Of a stretch of 64,000 bases of DNA, positions 1 through 10,871 are shown in pieces. The position numbers and the translations under genes are program-made. Numbering within the stretch: the first letter of the stretch is position 1; the number at the start of each line of letters is the position of its first letter. The stretch comes from Enterococcus mundtii (GTDB taxonomy: Bacteria > Bacillota > Bacilli > Lactobacillales > Enterococcaceae). The notes below the pieces were generated by a model. It searched no databases, was not told the DNA's origin, and was given only the letters and a program-made list of their open reading frames with translations. The DNA is taken from the NCBI RefSeq assembly GCF_013394305.1, contig NZ_AP019810.1, positions 1,054,001-1,118,000 on the forward strand. The letters are read 5' to 3'.

Positions 1-296
1 CTGCGGTATTTTTAGCCATCGTTGCAGGACCGATCATGTTGGTCAAAGTATTGATCGTTTTCGCCTTAGAGCAAACCATCGAAGGCCGTTTGATCTCGCC
101 ACTTGTACTTGGCAATCAGTTGTCGATCCATCCAGTGACGATTTTACTTGTCCTATTAACATCCGGAAAATTATTTGGTGTGGTCGGTGTGATTTTAGGG
201 ATACCTGTCTATGCCGCAGCGAAAGTATTGATTTCTCACATTTTTGAATGGTACACTACGATTTCTTCCCTTTATGAAGAAAAGCAACAAGAATAA
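1..296 (+). CDS. AI-2E family transporter, C-terminal end (partial)
   Basis: Only the last ~98 codons of this gene are in the window; the reading frame is open from base 3 and stops at 294-296, so the start lies upstream. The visible part is hydrophobic and carries the typical end of the AI-2E/PerM-type exporter family (PF01594): a membrane segment around 'FALEQTIEGRLISPLVLG', the short loop 'NQLSIHPVTILLVLL' and the closing glycine-rich stretch 'FGVVGVILGIPVYAA', followed by a short charged cytoplasmic tail ending in EEKQQE. Members are multi-pass membrane proteins, some exporting autoinducer-2 or acting as ion antiporters; the substrate cannot be told from this piece. A terminator hairpin follows directly. 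Confidence 0.8.
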   Translation, partial: AVFLAIVAGPIMLVKVLIVFALEQTIEGRLISPLVLGNQLSIHPVTILLVLLTSGKLFGVVGVILGIPVYAAAKVLISHIFEWYTTISSLYEEKQQE

Positions 297-302
297 ATGA
301 AA

Positions 303-355
303 AGCCGAGATGATCGAGAATAGGAACCCTATTTTCAGTCGTCTCGGCTTTTTGA
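303..355. terminator. Bidirectional intrinsic terminator
   Basis: AAAGCCGAGA-T-GA pairs with TCGTCTCGGCTTTTT around an inner ATAGG/CCTAT stem. A-run on one side and T-run on the other fit a shared terminator between the AI-2E gene (+) and the convergent small gene at 356-787 (-). Confidence 0.7.
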
Positions 356-787
356 TTATTTCATCAATAAGTTAGTCATTTTTTGGATTGCTGCGGAAAT
401 ATCATCTGTCGCTTGGTCTTGTTTTGCTTCTGACGCATCAAATTGTTCAGCGTTGATGCCTTTTTCTGGTTGGATGCTTTGAGTCATTTCTTCACAACCA
501 GCTACATAATTTTTGTAGGCTTTTTCAAAGTTCTTATGGATACCCATTACTTTGGCTGGTGGACGCAACGTACTGATTTTCTTTAGCATATTGCGATATT
601 TTTCAGTACCTTGGTCAAATAGCTCAACCGTCTCAACAAGCTCGGATTGCGTTAGTTCAGCTGTTTTCTTTTGATCGATTGCTTCTCTGATTTTTTCATA
701 TTTTGGGTGCATCGTTTCGCCGATTGCTTCTGTTTCTTTCACGATTTTATCGACTGTCTGCACGTAATAACCGAGATTCGGTAACAT
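356..787 (-). CDS. Conserved hypothetical helical protein, 143 aa
   Basis: No named family was recognised. The 143-residue product is soluble, rich in Lys, Glu and Gln and predicted by eye to be almost entirely alpha-helical, with heptad-like stretches (residues ~40-75 and ~115-143) but no signal peptide, membrane segment, Cys or metal motif. It is probably a cytoplasmic helical bundle. It is a single-gene unit, convergent with the AI-2E gene and sharing its terminator. The ribosome binding site before the ATG is weak (AGTAGGA about 7 bases upstream). Function is unknown. Confidence 0.6.
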   Translation of the reverse strand: MLPNLGYYVQTVDKIVKETEAIGETMHPKYEKIREAIDQKKTAELTQSELVETVELFDQGTEKYRNMLKKISTLRPPAKVMGIHKNFEKAYKNYVAGCEEMTQSIQPEKGINAEQFDASEAKQDQATDDISAAIQKMTNLLMK

Positions 788-882
788 AGGTTTTCCTACT
801 TTCTTCTTTTTCTTTCTCTATTTTACCTGTTTATTCTAGTAGAAAACAAGTCATTACATCAATAAAATGTTATTTTTATCGT

Positions 883-2739
883 TTATTTTTCATAAAATCC
901 TGCATCCAAACTATATTGTTCTCCTGAAACTAGATCATATTGGATCAAGCGATACGCCTCGTATACTTCCTCTTGCGCCTGATTCAACTGAGCTTCTTTT
1001 CCCCATTGGCCATTTTGAAAATACAGTTCTCGTTCGAACGCGGGAATAGCCGACTCCATTTCAAGCAGTAATTGATAAAAACCAGTGGTCTTTTGATTCG
1101 TTTGTTCTAAAAGATTCGCTGCAAAATAAAAAGGGCTAGTGACAGCATCATTGGTTTCACCTTTCTCTAACTCACCTGCTGTATCGAACATGAGAAACTC
1201 TGTCTGATGTAAGGCTTGTTTCTCATTTTTATTTTTGATCTCGTCCGAATAGATCCCCGGTAAATGATCTCCCCAAAAAACGACTAGTGTTCTTCTTGGC
1301 GTATCTTTCAGCGCTTCAGTGAATGCTTTCAATGCTTGACTACTATAGGCAATATCTTGCAAATAATTGTTGAGTGTATCTGTTCCAGTATCATCTTCTG
1401 TTGTAGCCGAAAAATCTAATTGCGAATACTTGCCTGCATAAGGCATATGGGTCTGCATCGTGACCAAATGGACAAACTGAGGCGTTTGCTCATCTTTTAA
1501 TAAGTCTAAAATTTCTTTATAGGCAGACTCATCTGAAATATATGGATTATTATCAATGGTATCAGTGTAAGTCATATTTCCCTCGCTGATAAACGAATCA
1601 AACCCTAGCGTCTGATAGACATCTTCACGTTTATACATCGATGTATTATAAGGATGGATCGCCGTTGTTCGGTAGTTTTGTGCATTGAGCGTGGAAACAA
1701 GCGATGGTAATTGATCCAGCTTGGGAACGAGCATCGTATATGGTGTGGTCATTTGACCATTGAATAGCGCCATGGATAGACCCGTTAAGGCTTCAAACTC
1801 AATATTTGCTGTTCCACCACCATAATTTTGCGAAAGCATTCGGCCACTATAGGTTTGATTTGCCACTTCACGATAGTCAGCTAAGGGATCACCGGTCACC
1901 GTGACACCATTTAGATGACTTGGATCAGAAAAGCTTTCACTCATCACATAAATGATATTTGGCTGCTCATCACTTGCTGTTTGATTTTTTTCGTCTGCGA
2001 TTGCTTGATATTTTTCAGTGATTTCATTGATTTTTTCTTTTGAATAACCTTCTGGTCGTTCCATCGGTTCAACTTTTAGATTGTACAAAAAGCCACCAAT
2101 AAATCCTGTATTATAATAATTCATTTTTTGACTATAAGGAATCCACAAAGCCGTTTGATTATAAGCTTTACGCAACAAATTATTGGGATTATTGAAGTTA
2201 CTAAAATAACCCATCATTGCAACGGTCATGATTAAAGTCAAGATACGATAGATTTGGAATGTTCGATCTTTTTTGAAACTACGGACAATTGCCCAGACCA
2301 CTCCACCAAAGGCAAGGATCGCTAGTAGAATCAACCCAATAAAAATCGGTGTTCCGGTCATGTCTTTGAGTAAATTGAACTCTGTGATCATCTTTAAGTC
2401 ATCTGGATAGATTGGTTCTTGACGATAGCTCATTTTCAAGTAATTTGCAAAACCTAATATACCGATACTTACGAGATAAAAAAGCAGACCAAATAAGTAA
2501 GAACCCGCGAAAGCGACCATAAATAAAAAGACAGTAAGTAATACGAAACAAGCAAGTAAAAATTTTTCTGTGTGCCATGAAAAAGCAAATTTCAAGGCTA
2601 AATCAACTGAAAGATTATTCTGGCACCATTGTAAATACAAATTACTTATAAGTATCACTAAGACTGTTACTACCCCCAGAGTAGTGATTCGTAGAATTTT
2701 TTGTTGTTTGGTTGAAAACTTATCTAAATGTTTGTTCAA
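883..2739 (-). CDS. LTA synthase family protein (membrane phosphoglycerol transferase-like)
   Basis: 618 aa. The N-terminal third has about five membrane segments (residues ~15-35, 55-75, 78-100, 132-155, 165-185), followed by an extracytoplasmic sulfatase/alkaline-phosphatase-fold domain (PF00884, from ~260). Visible motifs are 'IIYVMSESFSDP' (metal-binding Glu), 'NYGGGTANIEFEALTG' with the catalytic-type Thr, 'AIHPYN' and 'FWGDHLPG' (metal-binding Asp/His). This is the layout of lipoteichoic acid synthases, which move glycerol-phosphate from phosphatidylglycerol to a glycolipid anchor or polymer outside the membrane. The 'YPDDLK' loop after the membrane part suggests a paralogue rather than the main LtaS, so the exact acceptor is uncertain. 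The start is TTG, placed by AAGGAG seven bases upstream; no ATG fits better. Confidence 0.8.
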   Translation of the reverse strand: MNKHLDKFSTKQQKILRITTLGVVTVLVILISNLYLQWCQNNLSVDLALKFAFSWHTEKFLLACFVLLTVFLFMVAFAGSYLFGLLFYLVSIGILGFANYLKMSYRQEPIYPDDLKMITEFNLLKDMTGTPIFIGLILLAILAFGGVVWAIVRSFKKDRTFQIYRILTLIMTVAMMGYFSNFNNPNNLLRKAYNQTALWIPYSQKMNYYNTGFIGGFLYNLKVEPMERPEGYSKEKINEITEKYQAIADEKNQTASDEQPNIIYVMSESFSDPSHLNGVTVTGDPLADYREVANQTYSGRMLSQNYGGGTANIEFEALTGLSMALFNGQMTTPYTMLVPKLDQLPSLVSTLNAQNYRTTAIHPYNTSMYKREDVYQTLGFDSFISEGNMTYTDTIDNNPYISDESAYKEILDLLKDEQTPQFVHLVTMQTHMPYAGKYSQLDFSATTEDDTGTDTLNNYLQDIAYSSQALKAFTEALKDTPRRTLVVFWGDHLPGIYSDEIKNKNEKQALHQTEFLMFDTAGELEKGETNDAVTSPFYFAANLLEQTNQKTTGFYQLLLEMESAIPAFERELYFQNGQWGKEAQLNQAQEEVYEAYRLIQYDLVSGEQYSLDAGFYEK

Positions 2740-2910
2740 GAGAGCGCTCCTTCACTTTTTCTAAACTACTTTAACGCCTATTTTATTCTAGTCGCTTCAC
2801 AAATGAAAGTAAAGTTCAAAAAACAAGTAGTCTGAACGACCAATTTTATAAAAAAATAAATAGAAAACAAAAGGAATGAAACTGTGTCTTAGTCTCTCCA
2901 GCTCGCAAAG

Positions 2911-2966
2911 AATAAGCGGTAATAGCCACAATTTTGAACAACAAATTGTGGCTATTACCGCTTATT
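2911..2966. terminator. Long perfect hairpin after arabinan operon
   Basis: Twenty-four-bp perfect arms (2911-2934 and 2943-2966) with an 8-base loop. It lies between the end of the leftward arabinan operon (2994) and the promoter side of the LTA-synthase-like gene. There is no strong T-run on the minus strand, so it may work as a terminator, a 3'-end stabiliser or both. Confidence 0.6.
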
Positions 2967-2993
2967 TCTTGAAGGGCTTTATTGAAATGATGC

Positions 2994-3959
2994 TCAAATA
3001 TCAGCCGAATACGCAACTGGTTCACCAAAAACTGGGAATCCCTCTGTGTCCCACGAAAATACTTGTGCGTTGGCATGACGATTGGGATTGTTCAGAGGAT
3101 CGATTCCTTCATTTTTTTCTGGTCGTGCATGGTAAACTAATACATCTTCTTTGCCATCTTCTGAGAGAGTAAAGGAGTTATGTCCCGGTCCAAACTGCTT
3201 ATTTTTCTCCGAAGAGACAAAGACAGGTTCAGGATTTTTATGCCAAGAATAACCGTCAAGTAGATCCGCTGACTCTTCTGCCCACAGCAAACCCATTGCA
3301 TAATTTTCATCCGTGGCACTCCCTGAGTAAGTGATGAATATTTTCCCGTTACGAACCATTACGGCTGGTCCTTCATTGACTGCAAATCCTTGCTTTTCCC
3401 AAGAAAATTCTGGGATGGCTAATAATAGTTGTTTTCCGGTCAGTGTCCAAGGATTTGCCATTTCTGATAAATAGAGATTGGAGTTTCCCGGAATACGCGG
3501 GTCTAATTGCGCCCAAACATAATACAACTTTCCTTGATGTGTAAAAGTCGTGCCGTCTAAACTAAACGTGTCTGTAGCAGTGATGATTTGCCCTTTTTCT
3601 TCCCAATCAGTATTCATTGGGTCAATGGACGTGTTTTCAAGAACGAACATCCGATGGTGATGATCCCGATCACGAATCTCTGCATGATCACTGGCTGCAA
3701 AATAGATATACCACTTTCCTTGGATATAATGGATTTCTGGTGCCCAGATCAACTGACTCATGGGTCCAGTTTTAGGTGCATGCCAAACCAGTAACTTTTC
3801 TGCATGCTTCAAGCCATCGATCGTTTTCGCACGTCTCAATTCGATGGACTGATAACCAGGTAGAGAACCCGTAAAATAATAGTAGCCGTCCGTATGTTTG
3901 TAGATCCAAGGATCGGCTCGTTCAAGGACGATTGGATTAGCATAAGTTGTTTTTTTCAT
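2994..3959 (-). CDS. GH43 exo-alpha-L-arabinofuranosidase / arabinanase
   Basis: 321 aa, no signal peptide, so intracellular. The sequence has the five-bladed propeller pattern of glycoside hydrolase family 43 with the three expected acids: base Asp16 in 'ADPW', pKa-modulating Asp135 in 'SLDGT' and general acid Glu196 in 'NEGPA'. 'IWAPEIHYI' (71-79) and the 'GPGHNSF' His loop near residue 255 are also family hallmarks. The pattern resembles the subfamily that trims alpha-1,5-linked arabino-oligosaccharides from the end. It is the last gene of the leftward arabinan operon and overlaps the GH51 gene by 4 bases, so it is translationally coupled. It would finish oligomers brought in by the operon's ABC importer. 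The substrate is inferred from context. Confidence 0.85.
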   Translation of the reverse strand: MKKTTYANPIVLERADPWIYKHTDGYYYFTGSLPGYQSIELRRAKTIDGLKHAEKLLVWHAPKTGPMSQLIWAPEIHYIQGKWYIYFAASDHAEIRDRDHHHRMFVLENTSIDPMNTDWEEKGQIITATDTFSLDGTTFTHQGKLYYVWAQLDPRIPGNSNLYLSEMANPWTLTGKQLLLAIPEFSWEKQGFAVNEGPAVMVRNGKIFITYSGSATDENYAMGLLWAEESADLLDGYSWHKNPEPVFVSSEKNKQFGPGHNSFTLSEDGKEDVLVYHARPEKNEGIDPLNNPNRHANAQVFSWDTEGFPVFGEPVAYSADI

Positions 3960-5488
3960 ATAGGTTCCTCACATTTTTTTAGTCTGATGACATTCCAAGA
4001 ATATGCTTCAAGCACCATATGGATCGTGTTCTTTTCATTTACATCGATTACTTGTTCTATCGGCTGGATCGTATTCGGAGCGTCTTTCGTATTTTTATCT
4101 AGTAAATGATCACTTTTTACGACTAGTTGGACTGCTTTAGTCTCCAGCTCAAAATCATGCGTTGTCGTAATGGACACTTTCTCTTCTGTGCGATTCACTA
4201 GAAACAGTACGATTTCTTGCTCATTTTCGACAACTACGCTATCAATGATCGGCACTTCTTTTCCAGTATCACATTCATATGTGGGACAAAACGTTTGTTG
4301 ATCTAATACAGTGCCTTTCGCATATTTTGCCAGATGTTGCATCACATAATAGGTCGGATTTACCCATGCGATCCCATTTTTCTCTGTTAGGATAAGCGGG
4401 ATGGTATTGACTAAAAGCGATTGGCAAGCAATTTTGACACGATCTGCATGCCGTAAAATCGCAAGACCTAACGTGCCGAACAGTAATGTATCTTCCATGG
4501 TGAACTGGCACCAATCGATTGGTGACCCCTCTTGGAATTTTTGATAGGTTTGTTCTGGTTGGCTATGAACATTCCATTCATCAAAAGCTAAGTACATCGT
4601 CTTGTCACTGCGTAGATAGCCTTTCACATAGTCACACGTCGCAATGATCTCTTCGATTTGTCGATCAAACCGTTCCGCTTTAGCTAAGTAAGTTTTGGTA
4701 TCTGCTCGCTCATTTTTTGGAGGTTTAGTCAAATCTTCTTCGTCATATTTATCGATGTAATTATGCAAAGCAATATAATCAACGTTTTCATATGCTTCTT
4801 CTAAAGCGATTCGGTCCCATTCAGGATAAGACGCTAAGCGTGGCGTCGAACTACCGACTAAAATCGTTTCGATCGATTCATCGACTAATTTCATCGCTTT
4901 GGCAGATTCATTGGCTAACCTGCCATACTCATAGGCACTTTTTGCGCCAATTTGCCAAGGACCGTCTAACTCATTTCCTAAGCACCAAAGTTTCACGTTA
5001 AAAGGTTGCTCTTGTCCGTTTTGTTTGCGTAACTCACTCCAAGAGGTTCCTTGAGGAAAATTACAATACTCTACTAGATTACGCGCATCATCGATTCCTT
5101 TTGTGCCTAGATTCACCGTCATGATTGGCTCCGCTTCTACCATGTCTAACCATTTGAAAAATTCATGTAGCCCGAATGTATTTGGTTCGATTCCTTGCCA
5201 TGCAAGATCGATTTTTTTTGGACGCTCGGTGACTGGACCAATCGTATCTTGCCAGTCATATCCTGAAGTAAAATTCCCTCCAGGATAACGGATCACCCCT
5301 AAAGACAGTTCTTTTACATAAGAAAGCACGTCCTGTCGAAAGCCATTCTTATCCGCGGTCGGATGTTCTGGTTCAAATATTCCGTTATACACGACACTTC
5401 CCATATGTTCAACAAAAGAACCGAAGAGTCGTGGACTGATAGCTCCTTTAGAAAATCCTTGACGTACCTTTAATTCAACTTTTTTCAT
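3956..5488 (-). CDS. abfA: Alpha-N-arabinofuranosidase, GH51 (first copy)
   Basis: 510 aa intracellular enzyme that releases terminal L-arabinofuranose from arabino-oligosaccharides. TIM-barrel motifs of GH51 are intact: 'FGSFVEHMG', 'RYPGGNF' (66-72), acid/base Glu173 in 'GNELDGP' and nucleophile Glu304 in 'AFDEWNVH'. The start is the ATG at 5488, not the GTG six bases upstream: AAAGGAG sits seven bases from the ATG, and the ATGA overlap with the DUF624 stop gives coupling. It is one of two GH51 genes in this operon; the two differ clearly in sequence, so this is an old paralogue or two specificities rather than a recent duplication. Confidence 0.9.
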   Translation of the reverse strand: MKKVELKVRQGFSKGAISPRLFGSFVEHMGSVVYNGIFEPEHPTADKNGFRQDVLSYVKELSLGVIRYPGGNFTSGYDWQDTIGPVTERPKKIDLAWQGIEPNTFGLHEFFKWLDMVEAEPIMTVNLGTKGIDDARNLVEYCNFPQGTSWSELRKQNGQEQPFNVKLWCLGNELDGPWQIGAKSAYEYGRLANESAKAMKLVDESIETILVGSSTPRLASYPEWDRIALEEAYENVDYIALHNYIDKYDEEDLTKPPKNERADTKTYLAKAERFDRQIEEIIATCDYVKGYLRSDKTMYLAFDEWNVHSQPEQTYQKFQEGSPIDWCQFTMEDTLLFGTLGLAILRHADRVKIACQSLLVNTIPLILTEKNGIAWVNPTYYVMQHLAKYAKGTVLDQQTFCPTYECDTGKEVPIIDSVVVENEQEIVLFLVNRTEEKVSITTTHDFELETKAVQLVVKSDHLLDKNTKDAPNTIQPIEQVIDVNEKNTIHMVLEAYSWNVIRLKKCEEPI

Positions 5489-6060
5489 TGCCACACTCCT
5501 TTCCTATTTATGTTTCCCACTAAATGATTGATCAACCACCAAACCCCACCTGCTAATACAAAAATAATCGGCGGAAACATAAACACAAGCACAAGAAAAA
5601 CTAATAATATGCCACAACATACAAGATTCTTCAAAAAGTTGGTCAACACCCACAACGTACTTTCTTGAAAAAGTTCCTTTCCGGAAAGAGCGTCATTTTG
5701 GGCAAGAGAACTACACCAAGAAAGTAAAAACATCGTAAAAACCAACATTGTTACATACCCACAAATCACTAACCAAATAGCAGATTCTTGCAAAATAAGA
5801 TTCATCGCAAAATAACTGATGATGGTCACGCAACTCATCACTAATTGAAGGAAAAACTTACGCTTAAAGCCCTGAAAAAAGGAATAGCAAACATGCCCTG
5901 ATTCGCCATTCTTCCATTTATTCAACGCTGTAAAGACCCCTGTTGTGGCTGGTACTACTGTGACTAAAGGCAAAGAAACGACGACCCATAAAATCCCTAA
6001 TAAGATATGATCGGAAATTTGGATCAATTGACCATACCATTTTGTTTCGACTAATTTCAT
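5485..6060 (-). CDS. DUF624 / YesL-like membrane protein
   Basis: 191 aa with four to five hydrophobic segments (residues ~15-40, 72-98, 105-128, 142-170). It matches the DUF624 (YesL) family by its opening 'ILLGILWVVVSLPLVTVVPATTG' type region (quoted only in part: LPLVTVVPATTG) and the following 'ALNKWKNGE'. Such genes sit almost always beside CUT1 sugar ABC importers for plant polysaccharide fragments; the molecular role is not established and an accessory membrane role for the transporter is inference. It lies 4 bases after the second permease gene stop and overlaps abfA by 4 bases. Confidence 0.75.
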   Translation of the reverse strand: MKLVETKWYGQLIQISDHILLGILWVVVSLPLVTVVPATTGVFTALNKWKNGESGHVCYSFFQGFKRKFFLQLVMSCVTIISYFAMNLILQESAIWLVICGYVTMLVFTMFLLSWCSSLAQNDALSGKELFQESTLWVLTNFLKNLVCCGILLVFLVLVFMFPPIIFVLAGGVWWLINHLVGNINRKGVWQ

Positions 6061-6064
6061 CTTC

Positions 6065-6928
6065 TCACTCTTTCATGCCAGACATTGCAGTTCCTTGTAC
6101 AAAGTATTTTTGAGCAAAAATATAAATGATCAACAATGGCAACATCGAAATAACTGTTCCTGCCATCACCGGTCCATAAAATGATATATTTTGTCCGGTG
6201 AATAAAGCTAATCCTGCAGGTAACGTCCGCATTTTCGAACTTGTTGTCAAAATCAGTGGATACAATAAATCATTCCAACTGTTCATCAACGTAAAGATTG
6301 CTAGTGATAGAAGTGTTGGCTTGCTCAAAGGCAACATGATCTTCAAGAAAATCTTGAACTCACCTAACCCGTCAATACGTGCGGCTTCTTCCAATGAATC
6401 TGGTAAAGTCACAAAAAACGACCGCATCATAAATATCCCAAAAGCAGTAGTCATCCGAGGAATGATCAATCCGGCATACGTATCTAACATACCTAAAAAG
6501 TTTGCTTGGATGAACAGTGGGATCATGAAGACTTGAAATGGGATCATCATCGTTAACAAAACAAAGTAAAACAACACCGATTTCCCTTTGAAGCGCATCC
6601 GAGCAAAAGCATACCCTGCAAGAGAATCAAAGAAAACAGAAGTGATCACTGTCCCACCTGCAAAGATCACTGTGTTTTTGATGTAATCTAACAACGGAAT
6701 AGTCGTCCAAACCTTGATATAATTCTCAAAGGTATATTCATCTGCAAAAATTCTCGGGGGAAAAGAAATAATGTCTTTTTCATATTTGAACGAGGAAATG
6801 ATCAACCATAGAAAAGGAAAAGCGATAATCAATAATACGAGTAACATTCCGACGACACGTAACCATTTCTTTCCATCAAACTTTTTCCGACGATTCGTTG
6901 AAACTGCTGTATAACTTTCCGAAAGCAT
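6065..6928 (-). CDS. Sugar ABC transporter permease, MalG type
   Basis: 287 aa, six membrane segments, CUT1 subfamily permease. The cytoplasmic EAA loop is present as 'EEAARIDGLGEFKIFLKIMLP' (shortened: EEAARIDGLGEF), which docks the ATPase. The N-terminus 'WLIISSFKYEKDI' is typical of MalG/AraQ-like subunits. With the partner permease (6943-7839) and the binding lipoprotein (8054-9325) it would import arabino-oligosaccharides. No ATPase gene is in the operon; such systems usually borrow a shared MsmX/MsmK-type ATPase encoded elsewhere. RBS GGGGGAG precedes the ATG. Confidence 0.9.
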   Translation of the reverse strand: MLSESYTAVSTNRRKKFDGKKWLRVVGMLLVLLIIAFPFLWLIISSFKYEKDIISFPPRIFADEYTFENYIKVWTTIPLLDYIKNTVIFAGGTVITSVFFDSLAGYAFARMRFKGKSVLFYFVLLTMMIPFQVFMIPLFIQANFLGMLDTYAGLIIPRMTTAFGIFMMRSFFVTLPDSLEEAARIDGLGEFKIFLKIMLPLSKPTLLSLAIFTLMNSWNDLLYPLILTTSSKMRTLPAGLALFTGQNISFYGPVMAGTVISMLPLLIIYIFAQKYFVQGTAMSGMKE

Positions 6929-6942
6929 ATTATTACTCCCCC

Positions 6943-7839
6943 CTATTTCATCTGTTTTTCTTTTCTTGACATATATAAATTGGTCGAAATTGCCAGCACA
7001 GCTACAATGACAAACAGTACTGAAGATAATGCGGAAGCATAGCCTAACTCATATGGAGCGGTGAAGCCGCGACTATAAATGTATTGGACAGCTGTTTCCG
7101 TTTTGAATTGTGGTCCGCCGTTCGTTGCCACATATACTTGGTCAAACACTTGCATGGAACCAATCAGGTTGGTCAAGATACAAAAACCAAGAGATGGGAC
7201 GATCTGCGGTAACGTGATATTAAAGAATTGTTGACGATTGGTTGCTCCATCCATTTGCGCTGATTCGTAAAGCGAAGGGGAGATTCCTTGAATAGCAGTG
7301 ATCAGGATCGTCATCGTGACACCGAAATTTTTCCAAACCGTCATCAGCGCAACTGTTGGCATTGCTAATGTTGGATCACGGAAAAATTGTGGAATCGGCA
7401 AACCTACTTGTGAGAAAAGGTAAGGGATAGCCCCAACGTTTGGGTCAAGCAACATTGAAAAGATGATTGCAATGGATGTTAAGGAACAAATAACAGGGAT
7501 ATAAAAAGTTGAGCGACAAAAGCGATTGAAACGAGTATTCTTTGACAAGATCACCGCAGCTAATAAACCAACGATAATCTGTGTTGGTGTTTCAAGTAAG
7601 GTAAAATACAACGTATGGAAAAGTGAATTGACCGCACGTTCATCCCCAAAGATCCGCAAAAAATTATCCATGCCTACGAACTCTCTTGAAGTAAAAAAGA
7701 TGTTCAAATCAGTAAAACTGATCGCAAATGTACCAATCAGTGGCACCACTGTGAATAACAGTAGAATCAAAAAGGATGGCACTAAAAACAAATAAGCCGC
7801 TCGATCCGGTCGGTTCCAGTATCTGGTGAATGCTTTCAT
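6943..7839 (-). CDS. Sugar ABC transporter permease, MalF type
   Basis: 298 aa with six membrane helices, beginning with the family-typical 'AYLFLVPSFLILLLFTVVP'. The EAA loop is 'YESAQMDGATNRQQFFNITLP' (key residues E-A-D-G). It pairs with the MalG-type subunit 14 bases downstream to form the membrane channel of the arabino-oligosaccharide importer. The 214-base gap to the upstream lipoprotein gene holds a stem-loop that could give the usual excess of binding protein over permease mRNA. Confidence 0.9.
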   Translation of the reverse strand: MKAFTRYWNRPDRAAYLFLVPSFLILLLFTVVPLIGTFAISFTDLNIFFTSREFVGMDNFLRIFGDERAVNSLFHTLYFTLLETPTQIIVGLLAAVILSKNTRFNRFCRSTFYIPVICSLTSIAIIFSMLLDPNVGAIPYLFSQVGLPIPQFFRDPTLAMPTVALMTVWKNFGVTMTILITAIQGISPSLYESAQMDGATNRQQFFNITLPQIVPSLGFCILTNLIGSMQVFDQVYVATNGGPQFKTETAVQYIYSRGFTAPYELGYASALSSVLFVIVAVLAISTNLYMSRKEKQMK

Positions 7840-7938
7840 TTCGTCTATTTCCCCTCTTTCTTATTCGATGGATTCCTTGATGAACAGTTCAAGCGATGAA
7901 AAATCAGCCCAAGAAAGGAAAGAAGTTTTTCTCGAAAA

Positions 7939-7992
7939 AGGAAAGCGAAAGCAATAAATATGTTTTTGCAATTTATAGGACTTTCGCCTTAT
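7939..7992 (-). promoter_or_regulatory. Stem-loop between binding-protein and permease genes
   Basis: An imperfect hairpin with GCGAAAG/CTTTCGC arms and an inner ATAAAT/ATTTAT pairing lies in the 214-base gap between the lipoprotein and permease genes. Read on the minus strand it is followed by a pyrimidine/T-rich run. It may act as a partial terminator or mRNA 3'-end stabiliser that sets more lipoprotein than permease. Confidence 0.45.
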
Positions 7993-8053
7993 CCTCTACG
8001 AGATTCCTTCTATTTCTTTCGTTGTTTTGATTTCATTGTGAACTGTTACTCGA

Positions 8054-9325
8054 TTATTCCTTCAATAGATCATTGATCTGATCATCTGCATCATTCATGA
8101 GTTGCTCTGGATCTTCACCAGCCAACAATTTTTCGATCAATGGATTAATGATGTCATTATTGATTGCTGCGATTTTCGTGAATCCTGGTAGATAAGGTTC
8201 AGCATATTCCATTTGTTTGGATAGTTCCGATACGATAGGATCATTCTTCACTTCTTCATCTTCTGCGACAGATGATAAGTAGGCAGGGAAGCCATTTTCA
8301 ATACTCCATTTTTTACCGATTTCACTTGTGTTCCAGTATTTTAGGAATTCATAGATTGCCTCTTTTTTGTCACTATCTGTACTTGCTGGGATTGCATAAC
8401 CAACACCATCTAAAATCGCTGTTTTTTCACCGTCCGCACTTGCTTGCGGTAATGTCGTTACACCATAATCGATTTCGTTTGCTTTCAAGCCGTTATTCAA
8501 CCACGGTCCGTTGATGATGATCGATAATTGTCCAGCGTTCATCAAATTATCCATTTCTGCTCCTGAAATCGATTCTGGTCCTGCTTTATCGACATGGATC
8601 ATTTTTTGGATGGCTGTTAGTGTTTCAAGATTTTCTGGTGAAGCAAACTCAGATTTTGTATAGTCATCACTGACAAGTTTTCCTCCATTTGCCTTCATCC
8701 AGTTATAAAGTGGTGCAGTACCGTCTTTATTGAAGACAAAACCTGAGATATTTTTACTACTATCGGTCAGTTGTGGAGCCATCTCTGTTAATTCTGTCCA
8801 AGTAGTTGGTGGTGTTGTTTCATCCAAGCCAGCTTGTTTGAATAATTCTTTGTTCCAATACATATACATCCCTTGTACTTGCATCGGAATAAAGTATTGC
8901 TGATCATCCACCATTCCTAGATCTACCGCAGTATCTTTGAAATCTCCTTTATCCACACCGTCATATTCCCAGAAATCATCTACAGGCTGCACAGCCCCAT
9001 TCTCCACATATTGAGCAAAATCAGCGTAGTTCAGTGCAACAAAATCTGGTGCTTTTCTCGAAGAAATAGCCGTTGGTAATTTTTCATTCAAATTAGCCCA
9101 TGTCATCACATCCATCTCAATCGTGATGTTTTTGTCATTATTCTTATTAAAATCATTGACGATCTCTTGTAAGATCTCTCCGTCAGAAGCTGTAAACCCA
9201 TTCCAAAAAGAGAGTGTGACTTCTCCGTCATTTTTACTTTGAGAAGAAGCACCACCGCCACAAGCACCTAATATTCCAGTCGCAGCTAACAACAATGAAC
9301 CAATCATCAATTTTTTTCCTCGCAT
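8054..9325 (-). CDS. Sugar-binding lipoprotein of ABC importer
   Basis: 423 aa. A lipoprotein signal peptide is clear: two Lys after the start, hydrophobic core and lipobox 'ILGAC', with Cys22 the predicted lipidated residue, followed by GGG and a Ser-rich linker. The rest is a type-1 solute-binding domain (PF01547/PF13416 type) with 'LSFWNGFTASDG' at the start and the 'AISSRKAPDFVALN' region. It would hold arabino-oligosaccharides at the outer face of the membrane and deliver them to the two permeases. The substrate is inferred from the three arabinofuranosidases in the operon. Confidence 0.9.
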   Translation of the reverse strand: MRGKKLMIGSLLLAATGILGACGGGASSQSKNDGEVTLSFWNGFTASDGEILQEIVNDFNKNNDKNITIEMDVMTWANLNEKLPTAISSRKAPDFVALNYADFAQYVENGAVQPVDDFWEYDGVDKGDFKDTAVDLGMVDDQQYFIPMQVQGMYMYWNKELFKQAGLDETTPPTTWTELTEMAPQLTDSSKNISGFVFNKDGTAPLYNWMKANGGKLVSDDYTKSEFASPENLETLTAIQKMIHVDKAGPESISGAEMDNLMNAGQLSIIINGPWLNNGLKANEIDYGVTTLPQASADGEKTAILDGVGYAIPASTDSDKKEAIYEFLKYWNTSEIGKKWSIENGFPAYLSSVAEDEEVKNDPIVSELSKQMEYAEPYLPGFTKIAAINNDIINPLIEKLLAGEDPEQLMNDADDQINDLLKE

Positions 9326-9338
9326 CTCTATCTCCTCC

Positions 9339-10856
<1,518 letters not shown>

Positions 10857-10871
10857 TTAATTTATACATGA

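Noticed and set aside
2846..3172. Open frames on both strands over the 2.9-kb hairpin
   Set aside because: They arise from the palindrome and the 3' end of the GH43 gene; no RBS and no protein-like composition.
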